NCBI GenBank assembly: GCA_036583965.1
Contig: JAZBQD010000026.1
Location: forward strand, 2,477,400 to 2,541,399
DNA: 64,000 bases
DNA from: Prunella strophiata
Lineage: Eukaryota > Chordata > Aves > Passeriformes > Prunellidae
Direction: 5' to 3'
The notes under the pieces were generated by a model. The model saw only the letters and a list, made by a program, of their open reading frames with translations, ran no database searches and was not told where the DNA came from. Every line of letters starts with the position of its first letter. The stretch's first letter is position 1. Below are positions 35,398 to 45,862 of this stretch, one piece after another. Made by a program: the position numbers and the translations under genes.

Positions 35398-35408
35398 GGT
35401 TCAAGTCC
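35398..35408 (+). promoter_or_regulatory. B-box word (RNA polymerase III)
   Basis: GGTTCAAGTCC fits the B-box consensus GGTTCRANNCC at all fixed positions, in the context TGGGGTTCAAGTCCTGCA. No A box or cloverleaf could be built around it, so it is not a tRNA gene. It may be the remains of a tRNA-derived SINE head. Confidence 0.3.
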
Positions 35409-35521
35409 TGCAGCTGATTGGTGAGACCAGCCTGCTCTCAGGCTGCACAATTATCTAGTGGTGATTACACAAAGGGCCTGGAATGTCCTCCCAACCTACC
35501 CCAACAGTTCTATGTTTTACA

Positions 35522-35575
35522 GGACCAGGCAGGTTATTTGTTCATGCCTCACTTTCCCCACTGGGATAAGCATCC
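35522..35575 (+). mobile_element. MIR-like (CORE-SINE) fragment, tentative
   Basis: CCAGGCAGGTTATTTGTTCATGCCTCACTTTCCCCACTGGGATAAG resembles the MIR core segment that runs GGGCAAGTTACTTAACC, TGCCTCAGTTTCCTCATCTG, GGGGATAA, in the same order and spacing. A perfect RNA polymerase III B-box word (GGTTCAAGTCC) lies upstream at 35398-35408, in the orientation a MIR tRNA head would have. It is about 80 bases too far away for an uninterrupted copy, so the two may be unrelated. Confidence 0.4.
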
Positions 35576-36722
35576 ACCTTTAAAACAGTCATGCATTAAA
35601 ATAAAAGTTGCAATCATAACACACAATACCGATCCATTTCCTGCAGCTATTAAAAGAGAAGGATGTCTTTTCTCCCTGTGTTATTCTGGATTCTTCTTTA
35701 CCAACTCTGAAAACTCAAAGCCGTGTGGTAGCAGCTGTGCCTTGACTGCACACCTGTGCTTGAGCTGAAGTGGGGGAAAGTTCAGTAAGGATTAGCCTGT
35801 AGGTGCCAGAACATCTCATTCATTCCAGAAATATCTCACAGATTTAGTATTTCCCCCTGCACTGGTTTGTGCTTCACCCAGAACCCAGTGCTATCTTGCT
35901 TTTAAAATGATACATGGATAGAATTCAACTCAACTTGCCAAAACAATTTGCTTTATTGGTACACCATTCTCCATCCTTTACTTTCATCTTTTTTCATGAA
36001 AATTTAAGACAGTGACTTTCCAGAATGGAGAATACTACACACACTTGCTACCAGGAATGTAAGAATCACTTTGATCAACCTGCTACCCTTCTGTGCACAC
36101 TCTCTATACTTTGAGCACAGTGACCAGAGTTGGATACAGCCAAGCCTCCACTATGCTGAACAAAGGTGGAACAGTTTTGACAAGCTTTAGAAACAATAAC
36201 TTTGCTGATGCATCCCAATTTGTAGTACTGCCTTTTTAAAGCATGGCATTCCTGATTCACACTGAATTTGTCCCCAGAACATTTTTGATAGTCTGGTGGT
36301 AGCCAGGAGCTCCCCATGTGAAACATTAATTCTCCCTCTCTTTCCCTCTGTTTTGTAGAGTTTGGGTTTTTTTGTCCTTTGGGGTTTAGAGTTGGCCTTT
36401 TGGTTGTCTTTTTTGGGAGGTGGGGAAGGATGGTAGATCAGAAGGACAAAGCAATTTCTGGAGCACACAGAGCCCTCGCTGCTGGGAGCAGCTGCAAGAG
36501 TTTCCATGGATCTCTGTTGATCCTGGAGCTGTGCTTGCAGAGCACTATTGATTCAGGACAAAAATAGGTCTCTGGCTGGGCACCATGGCTTTCCATGGAT
36601 ATCTGCTCATCAGCAGGCCAAAGCAAACTGCACTAGCAGTGAAAAAACACCCTGCTGGGGAATCAGACAACACCAAGCTTGGAAACGACTGCGGCCACAG
36701 GGACAGCAGGGCAAGTGCATTT

Positions 36723-36758
36723 AGGGAATGCTCTCAGGATAGGGAATGCTCTCAGGAC
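36723..36758. repeat. 18-bp tandem duplication
   Basis: Two adjacent exact copies of AGGGAATGCTCTCAGGAT. The identity of the copies suggests a recent duplication by slippage. Confidence 0.9.
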
Positions 36759-38110
36759 AGCATCTCTGACCCTCTCCTTGCCTACTCATGACTTTAAATT
36801 CAATAAAAGAAAATTGTGTACACAGGACACAGAAAGAAGAACCTGCCAACCTGCAGAAGAGTTCAGGACAGGACAAGTCAAGCAGGCCATTAATGAGTCT
36901 TTTTGTATAGCCCAGCACCACTTCACTGCTGGTGATTCCCTCTCTCTAGTTGCTCTTGCAAGGACACACATTTCTGTAGTGCTCTCCAGAGTTAGGCAGT
37001 TTGAAGTGTGGGATCTCCCCCAAACTTTCATCCTGTTACACCAGTGCTACTTGCCATAATCTAAGCACTGGCTTTAAACCACTGCCTTGAGCTTCAATCC
37101 CTCCCCAAGCAGCTCCCACCTTGTTCCCATCTCTTCTTTGGCAAAGCAATGCCCTGCAGTTTCTCCTCCAACTCAGTGCTCAGCCCAAGCTTGGTTCTAA
37201 GAATGCTCAGATATTATCAAAGAGATTCTCCCCAAGCTATCTGCAGGTAATGATTTATGACCCTACAGTTTTCCCTGCTCCATCCATCTTTTCATCCCCA
37301 GTATCACCAGTAAGCTCTGGAATCAGCAGCATCCTCTCAAATGGCAACATGCAGAAGCTGAGCAAAAACCCCAGGGTTTTTTTTTTGCTAAACCTCAGAA
37401 CATTTCAAGTTAGGTAACTATTTTACCTCTAATAGTATTTTTGATTCTTGTACTTAATCATTGTCTAGATTTCATGAGTGTTCAACAGCTGGACAAAGTG
37501 CTGTGGGATTTTTCAGCATTAAATCTGTGTGAGATACAATTTCCTTCTACCCCCTTGTGTCTTTATTAATCCATCAAAATGAAGCAATGCAGTATCTAAT
37601 CTAAGTTTAGCTACTCTCAAATCCCTTCTCTAGAAGACATTAGTCACACTTAGATGCCCTCTCTGTAAAATCCATGGGCACTTCTATTCTCTCCAGGAGT
37701 GATAATGCACCACCTGCATGAGTGAAGTAAAAAGCATTCCCTGATAAGAGCAAAGACTTTAAGAGGATGCAGTTTTTCAGAAGTGGAAAAAAGCCTTCTT
37801 TTAGAAACCTCTCAATGTATGACCAAGAGCAAGTTTCAATATCTAGAACAGCTTTCAACAGAAAGTTGTGGAATACAGAATTCATAATTTCTACATCTTT
37901 CTTGAAAATCTTTTAGCAAAACAATTGAATTTAGAAAGAGACAGAAAGGAGGTTAAGTATTTCTCATCATGAAATTTAAATCAAACAAGAGTCTTGGTTT
38001 TGGGCATAGGAAGAAAAGTAGGGTCTTCCTTGAAGGACAGAATGCACTGAATGAACTTCCAAGAAAACCAGATGGCACTTCCATTCCCTGTCCAGTGGAA
38101 TATTCTGTTA

Positions 38111-38280
38111 TAGAATCACCCAATGGTTTGGGCTGGGAGGGACTTGAAAGATCTTCTCATTCCAGGCCCCTGCCATGGGCAGGGATGCCATTCTCCAGAT
38201 CACATTACTCAGGGCTCCAGCCAACCCAGCCTCGAGCACTTCCTGGGATGGGGAATCCACAATCTCTCTGGGTAATAGTT
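38111..38280 (-). mobile_element. CR1 LINE 3' UTR fragment
   Basis: Antisense CR1 tail. On the plus strand it starts TATAGAATCACCCAATGG (reverse complement of the terminal ATTCTATA-type octamer). It continues through 'tttgggctgggagggacttgaaagatcttctcatt', 'cccctgccatgggcagggatgcc' and 'cttcctgggatggggaatccacaatctctctggg', the usual antisense order of the CR1 3' UTR. The element is cut at about 38280, before the reverse-transcriptase frame. Several substitutions and a rearranged middle (38190-38220) place it in an older group than the 11219 copy. Confidence 0.9.
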
Positions 38281-38714
38281 AAAAAACCCCTCCTAGAATG
38301 AAAACTGCAAGGTTGTAAATGCTTCTCATGATCTACAGAGGAGCTCAGGCCAAACCCCAGTGTTCCACCTCCTCCACCAAAGGCAGCTGGTTAAAATCCA
38401 AACCCAGACTCTCGAACTGAGCATGCTTTAACAGCCAGCTTGGCATGTGACATCACCTTGGAACACAAACACCCTTCAATTAATGCAAGCTCTTCTACAG
38501 AAGAGGTTTAAAGCAGAAGTATTTCATATGCATTATCTCATTCTGTTCCAATAACTCTGATGATGCTCCATCATGATATCCAAGTAAGGAATCCCTCAGC
38601 AGCACTGCTAAAGGCAGCAGTGGCTGTGGTAGCACTTTGGGACCCAGTCTAGAATTGCACCCCTGCTGTGCTACTCTTGTAGAATGGAACAAAAGACAGA
38701 GTTGGGCCAAAGAA

Positions 38715-38825
38715 ATTATCATCCAAGTACTCTAATTCCTATTTTGCATTTGTGGGAAGTGATTCACTTGTAATCACTCAGTGAGTTAACAACACAAAGT
38801 GGGATTCAGCCAAGCACATGGCTTA
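38715..38825 (-). mobile_element. MIR-like (CORE-SINE) fragment, tentative
   Basis: Plus-strand blocks TTCCTATTTTGCATTTGTGG, GAAGTGATTCACTTGTAATCACTCAGTGAG and AAAGTGGGATTCAGCC follow the antisense MIR order: CCCCATTTTACAGATGAGG, then AAGTGACTTGCCCAAGGTCACACAGCTAG, then GAGCCGGGATTCGAACC. The order and spacing fit. Individual bases are badly decayed, as expected for a family that stopped moving before birds and mammals were well diversified. Confidence 0.4.
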
Positions 38826-40150
38826 ATTCACCAGGGCTTGCAAGATGCTGTGAGATCCTGTATTAAGGAATTTCTAAGGAGGACAAAAGATTAAAGCAAA
38901 AGCTTTAAGACTGTCAAATGCAACAGTTGCCATTTGCTTCCACACAGCTCTACATGGGATACAGTTCCTGAGCCAGAGCTGTAATGGCTCACATAGTGCA
39001 GTTTTTTCAAAAGCCATTAGAGCCTTAGAAATCCCTTCATGGTTATTTCACATGACTGGAAAACTTCCATGCCAGAAAAGCATTCTGCCCACCAGCCTGA
39101 GGTAGGGGAGGCTCCTCTGTAATTGGGACTGGTGACCAGTTCTTCTCAAGGAAAGACTTTTGCTTTGTTATTTGAAACTGTTTCCTTCTCCTTCCTTGAG
39201 GGTAAGGAGAAAATTTATCATGTGAGCAGCCTGGTCAAAAAGCAAATGCACAGCAATGCAGTAGCAGATCAGAGGGGAGTTTTCCATCCAGCTTTCAGAG
39301 ACCACTTACTGAACAGCTGTGGGGAAAGCAGCTATGGATTTTTTATTATTTTAAAAAGCTGTGTTAAAAAGAGACAAAAAAATACATTGAAGAGGTGTCA
39401 GGGGTACTTACAGATATTTCTTCCATTTTCAGTTTCCTTTCAAAAAGAATACAGTTTCCTTCACAGTACAGAAAGAAAGGTTGTGTCCACATTTATAAAG
39501 TTGTTTACAAGATTCTACTTTAAATGCACATTTGCTCCCACTTCCAACATTACCTACAGTCAAGTAGTTTTAAGAAGATTCTAATGAATATAGGAATCTC
39601 TTATCATGGGCAATATCACATTCTGATGCAGATCAAAACTGACACCTGTGATGATCCAGCTCTTATATTGTACCCCTAAATCACATTTAACCATTCATGT
39701 CCCTCTTCAAAAAAAGCAAACAAACAACAAAACAAAACCAAAAGAAAACACCCAAAACCAGTAAGAGTATGAACAAATTTAAAGAGCTGCTAAGCTCTCA
39801 CCAACCTGCAATGTGCCCTAAGTTTAAAAGAAATAAATGAAACTGCTCCTTTCCTTATTTTCTCAGTTCAGTAGGGTTCTTACATGGAGCTCATGAATGA
39901 AAGAACCAAAACAGTGAAAGAAGTTGCAAAACTTGGAAACCCAGATTATACTGAAGCCTCAAGAGATTCCTCTAAATTTGGATTAGCTCCCAAACTCCTA
40001 GATGCTTATTTTAATTGAAGCATGATGAGTTTATTCTTTTTTTCTCAGACTGCTCTCTCATCAGTAAACGTATCTTAATGTCTTCATTTTCAAATAATGT
40101 TATGAGGTAAAGAATCAGATCCTTTAAGTTCAACTTGTTGTGATGTCCTC

Positions 40151-40232
40151 TGTGTGTGTATATATATGCATATGTATAATATATGTATAATATACATATT
40201 ATAATGTATGTATAATATACATATATTACACA
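40151..40232. repeat. AT-rich palindromic microsatellite
   Basis: A (TG)n start passes into (TA)n and then into repeated ATGTATAATATAC-type words on both strands, so the stretch can fold back on itself. The tract contains hardly any G or C other than in TGTA, TGCA and TACA words. It is a simple repeat and may be hypervariable in length. Confidence 0.9.
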
Positions 40233-40375
40233 TTCCTCTTGCAACTCCAACCCAGAGTTTCTCAGCAATTCATCCAAATCCTGTAAAGCTCAGGGGAAAT
40301 GGGTTCATCGTGCATTTCCAGTCAGCTCATTCATGCTGGGAGCCCCGGAGGCTGCAGCCATGCCCGGCTCCTGCA

Positions 40376-40388
40376 GCACTAGGTGGCA
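40376..40388 (+). promoter_or_regulatory. CTCF-like motif (strong)
   Basis: GCACTAGGTGGCA matches 12 of 13 positions of the CTCF core CCASYAGRKGGCR; only the first base differs. The flanks (CTCCTGCA before, CCCGAG after) are GC-rich in an otherwise AT-rich interval, and CpGs occur at 40345, 40365 and 40391. It is the best insulator-type candidate in the window. Occupancy cannot be judged from sequence. Confidence 0.45.
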
Positions 40389-43300
40389 CCCGAGCATTCA
40401 GCTCTTCAGAGCCCGAACAGCCCTCTGCTCACCCTCTTTCCCTAAAATACAGACACCTGAATTTTAGCCGGGTCAAGAATGGGGATTTTTAATTCTTTAC
40501 GTGAGAATGTGTCCTATAAAATACCATCTAATATAGCAGGTGCCTCGTTACGAATAAAAAAATTAAAGCACTCTTCTGTTCTACACAGGCAAACATCAGT
40601 TATTCAAATTTTTTTTTTAAATTAGAAATTAACAAGCAGTTTCATTCACTGCAAGCAACTTAAAAACAGCCTTTAAATTCCAGGGAAAATAATATACTGA
40701 CATGTTTCTTTACTTGGTACCACTAACCAGTCAAGAAAAAGTTGTGATTAATTTCTGAAAGTCTGATTGCCTCTGTAAACACTGGACAAGTCAACAGAGT
40801 CGATGGCATGTAAAGATTTAGCTGCCCTGAAACAACAAGGTCTTTGTGTGTTCTGCCAAACAAATTGGCATGCACCTATTTCCAGAGCTGTTGGGATGCA
40901 AGGAGGCTCTGTTATCTCTAGACAGCACACTGATAAGGAAATCCAGCCTACAAGCAATTAAATGATACTGGTCAAAACCACAGAGGAAATCTGTGTCAGA
41001 GCTAGGAAATGAAGCTATTCCAGGTCAGTGACTTACCCAGGAGGTAAGAACTTGCTCACAAGTTTTGACTTCCAACTGGGAACAGGCAAATTCCCTTCAG
41101 GACTCATAGAGAGCATCCAAGGATTTGAAATATAGAAGCTAATTCTGAACAGGATGCCATGACCCACCTGCAGACCATCCCATACAAACAATATTCTCCT
41201 TTTCTGAAGCAATAACAAAACAGGGTGCTCTATCCAGTCTCTGAATTATTGCCATGAAACCTCACAATGGTAGAGAAAAGGCAATACAAAGACAACAAAC
41301 ACATTTTAGGTACATTCCATACCACTGAAAGAAGGAAGGATCACAGAAGACAAACACAAAGCTATTTTATGGTGGTATTATGAAAAGCAAGACCAGTAGA
41401 AAACAGATGGCTTAGGAAACTGAAAAATTGGAAGGGAAAAAAGGTTATACAAGCAAAAAGCAAATGTGCTATGGTTTTATTTAAAATAATAAAGAGCAGA
41501 GAGGTCTAGCCTAGCTAAAGTTTAAATCAAACAATTGAAACTGATTTTTCAAACCCATGTAAGTTACACCAGGGCACATGAGGTCAGAATTGGACCCAAA
41601 GTGCCCAATCTCTCACCTTATCAACAAGTTAGCAGGTGGTCAAGACAGTCCAGCTGGAGAATGGGCTCAAATTTTCAGTGAGCTAATACACACTAATCTT
41701 TCACTTCTGCAGACCTGGATTCAAAACCTCAGATCATGAACTAAAATTAGTCTGCTGGTTTCATTCTGGTCCCCACTGGTGCACAGCACAAAACCACCAT
41801 AAAAAGTGTCATGAGTGGCAATCCCTGAGCCAGCCCCAGCTCTGGAAGAGCAGGAAATGTTGTAAGTTAGGACTGAAGCACATTGGCACAGCTGTGTTTG
41901 GAATTTTATACTCTCTACCCACACTATGCTTGCCACAGCCAAATGGTTTTTTCTCCTTGATTTCTGCAAGTGTCACATTTATGCTAAAAAAAAAATAAAA
42001 TAAAACAAGCAAAGAAAAGAACTGCAGGATGAATCACTGCAGTCACTGATTCACACTGTGCATCTGTGGTAAAGGCAGTGATACTGCATGGGATAGAAAT
42101 TTGCACAGAGTTTGTTTACAATAAGTAGAAGTGGTTTGGTTATTTTGGAATCTTTTTCTTTAGCATAGTAAATACCTTCTTTTTGTCCCATAACAATGGT
42201 GCAGACTGCTAGGCTGGGTTTGTAACTTTTGAACTCAGCTAGGTCTAACCACTGTAAAGACAGAAGATGCTCCCCCTCAAGTGACTATCCCAGCTCAACT
42301 GACTAATGACCCAAGCTGGAAACATGCTTCAAATTTATTAACACAAAATATTCCCAGTTACCCATGAGAGTTCTCTGTACAAACTCCAGCCACATAAACT
42401 AATCAGCCACAGGTCAATGAGGAAAAAACACATCCAACTCCTAGGTCAAGATAACATCATGTATTCACACTGGATCCCAGATTCATTAGTTAGACTCTAA
42501 AGGAAGGACTCCTGAGCTATGCCCTATCCTTCTAAAACCTTTTATTGCTGAGACAGGTTTTTGGTAAGTAAAATTTCTCAGTGGAATCACAAAACTCCCA
42601 GCCAAAGCTGGCAGTGAAAAACAAGGTCTTCAGTAACACAGAAGGGTTACAGAAATATGAACAGCTTTGGGCAGCTCTACAGTACCTTTAAGATGGTAAT
42701 AAGGGAACACACTAGACTGAGTTACAAGGAAATAAGGAGGACTCAACAGATTTAGGAGCTTAATGAATTGTTCTGTTTGACAATTGTGGGCAATAAACCA
42801 CATGGCTTCACCACTCACAGCATTAGATGGGACTGACTGTAATTAACCAAAGCAGGGCCATCACTTGCCAGCAAAAACACAAACACCAGATAACAGTAGC
42901 AGCAGGAATTGCTGTTAATCCCAGGAAACACTTTTCCCCTTTTGCCAAAGCAGCCCTTCTCCCCAAGAGCAATTCTCACTCCAAGGCCAAGGTGGTGTTC
43001 AAATACAGTGACAACCTCTGGTAGCAACCACCTGCTTCCACTCCATCCCTCCCCATGTCCTCCAGAGGGGCAAGAACCAAGAAAACCTCCTCTTTTCCTT
43101 TCCAGAGGAGGACTTGGTACCAAGGAGCTTAACCACACAGCTACAAATGTAAATTTGCACACAGATTCAAAATTCCTCATTCCATGAATTTACTGGGTAC
43201 CCAAAGAGCACATTTCCTAAACACATATCACACTCTTTGTCTGAGCTGTACTTTGAGAATAGCTTCTATTTCAGATTTGTCAGCTTCTGGATAAACATGG

Positions 43301-43811
43301 CAACCACTCCAACTGTGTTCTGGGTCCCCTCTCACCTGGTTTTGGTCTGTACATCCATCACCAGACTTGGCTTCAAACACAACAATAAGGAACCTGAAGT
43401 TTCTCTCCCTTTATAGTGTGAATATACTGAATAGTCCTTGCTAATGGGGTGGACTTCACTGGATTTTACATCCTGCAGGCTCAATGCCTCTAGAAACGCC
43501 CTCCTCAGGAAGGGGAAAGCCCAAAGTGGACCCAGGACTGCAGAGCAGAAAGAGAGCAGTTCTATTTCTGCAGCAACAAACCCCAAGGAATGAACATTGA
43601 ATACAACCCAATACCAGCCACAGAATCAAAATGCTTAAGCTGTGCACTTGCAACAAGCTCACTGTGCCCATTGCTCACAGAAAACATGGAAATCAAAGTA
43701 TGCTCTCTGTGGGTTGAACAGGTTGGGCAGTGGAAGGTGATTTTCAGTGGCCCAATCTAAGTGGGCATGGGAACACTTGGGTTCTCAAATGTTTACAAGG
43801 CAAAGTCAAGA

Positions 43812-43828
43812 TTTTTTTTTTTTTTTTT
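43812..43828. repeat. Poly-T tract (17 nt)
   Basis: Uninterrupted run of 17 T followed by AATAAAA. No retrocopy body was recognised on either side. Confidence 0.9.
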
Positions 43829-45843
43829 AATAAAACTTGCAATGATAAAAATGGTCAATCTCCTTCTTGAAAGTTCAGTTTTTATTTCATGTTCCCAATT
43901 GCTACTGATGTTGGTGCAATACACAAATATGTAAACCAACAAAGCCTCCAAGGGCAGAGGCCAGAGAGTCCAGCTGATTTCCTAACTGGAAAATGAAACA
44001 AAAATCTCACATAAAGAGTCCCTGAATATACACAACACAGCCAAAGCCAAAAACCAGACACCCATATTTATAAAAATATTTTTAGTTTACAAGGCAGGAA
44101 TCCCTTCCTGGTAGCAGCTCCCTCCTCAGTCACCTCAGTGCACAAGGGCTGAGCAGTTTCTGGCTAATTCACTACCACTCTACCTCAAGTGCTTACACAG
44201 GTGGGAGCTGCCAAACCTGGCACTTTTGCAGGCAGCTGTGGCAGGAAAAAAATATATCCTCAGACTACAGCCCAAAAGCAAAGTAAGGAAGAAAGGAAAA
44301 AATCAATTGACTTCTGCTACCAAGTAAAAACTTTACAGCTGTTTTAAAAGGTACTGAGCTACCAATTTGCTTTTCTATCACACCAGTTATTAGGCACTCC
44401 TGGCTTTCATGACCATTTTCTGCTCCAACCATTTGTGTAATACAAAAGGAACATAGGGCAAGCACAACGTGTTTAATTAGAAATGCTGTTTGCTAAGCAT
44501 TCAGAGGAAGTTACTGAATGGTGTATTTCACCATAATATTGAATCTAATGAAATCTAAAAATGTCTTTAAAATAGGTTTTGTCTCCTTTACATGACATAA
44601 ACATGTTGTTCATGGTAATTAAGCAGCTACCAGAAGACTAAAACAGAGATACATGAACAAATCAGCACAGAGTAAACTGGGTTATGAACCACTGGGTGCA
44701 TCACCTGTGCTGTGGGAACATCATGTAAATGTTTTCATCCCATGGTAAATTAAAAGTAGCTGATCCTTCCTCAAAGAACTGCTGAAAGAATTCCTGCTCC
44801 TTTGCCAGCAAGTCCTCTGGCTTTGAGCAGATGTGGTCAGAGTGCATGAGACCAAGCCCTGGCAAGAACTACAAATCAAGATACAGCCATTAAGCAAGAA
44901 GCAAACACCAGCCCTGCTTAAAACACTGTAAAGCTACCACAGGCTGCAGTGAAAACACAATTTTGCCTGCTCTTTCTGGGTTTGTTTCTTAGAAACTACC
45001 TGTTCAAAATGCTTACAGAAACAACCTGGCCCTTGAGTCAATATTTTAGTGGTTACAACAGAGACTTTAGAAAGCTCTGGTCTGACAGTGCTTCAACCCA
45101 CATTGCTCCTTGACAAACATCTTTACATGTGGGAACATTATCTGGCAGCCCATGAGGACCTCTGGTCCATAGAATTTGCTCTTTTGACAGCAACGAGCAC
45201 ATACATAGTTCAAAAGGCAAAGTCAAGAGCAGCTTGTGTGTTCACAGAGGCATGGATGAGTTTCCAAGAGTCTCCAGGGAATTCTGACATACAATATAAA
45301 GAACTATAATGAGCAAGAGAATTATCTGAATCTTCCTAGATTTCCCAAGAAAGTGTTTTTCCTCATATATGTAACATTTTGGATAATAGCAATAGCACTT
45401 AAAAGAATGAAGAATTCCTTCTGTAAGCTTGGGATTGTGTCTAATAAACCTAAATACAAAGGCTCTGGAACAAACCAACTGATAATTCAACCAGAATATT
45501 ATTATCTACTATTGATCCAAGAACTGAGCTGAAATTTGGAAATTTGAGTTATTGCAGTTTGAATGGAAAATATTTGAACTTACACAGCTGTGATTTCAGA
45601 TTTCAAAATAAGTGTCAGATATTTCCTTTATCTTCTCAGAAGTAGGTTATGGTGACATTAGGCCTTGTGTCCTTCAAAACACAGCAATTTATCAAAAAAA
45701 AATGCAACCCAAAAAACCAAATTATCCCTGGATCTGAGTCACATTATTAAAGCCTTTAATGCCTGAATGTGTCTGGCATTTCAATAAAGGTATTAGTCAT
45801 AATGAAATACCAGTTCATTCATTCATTTTCATAGCCACAAAGA

Positions 45844-45862
45844 TTTTTTTTTTTTTTTTTTT
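45844..45862. repeat. Poly-T tract (19 nt)
   Basis: Uninterrupted run of 19 T. The following sequence is AT-rich and gives no hint of a processed transcript on the minus strand. Confidence 0.9.

Larger units (their letters stand above)
34236..38110. other. Unannotated DNA with short duplications
   Basis: No gene is supported. There is a MIR-like core near 35522-35575 and an isolated B-box word at 35398-35408. A 22-base direct repeat matching 19 of 22 bases lies at 36504-36525 and 36591-36612, and an 18-bp tandem duplication at 36723-36758. Overlapping open frames of up to 126 codons on both strands around 36.4-37.1 kb show no domain. Confidence 0.5.

Noticed and set aside
41708..41735. B-box-like GGATTCAAAACC and MIR-like flanks
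   Set aside because: Only one block fits, and the neighbouring sequence does not follow the MIR order.
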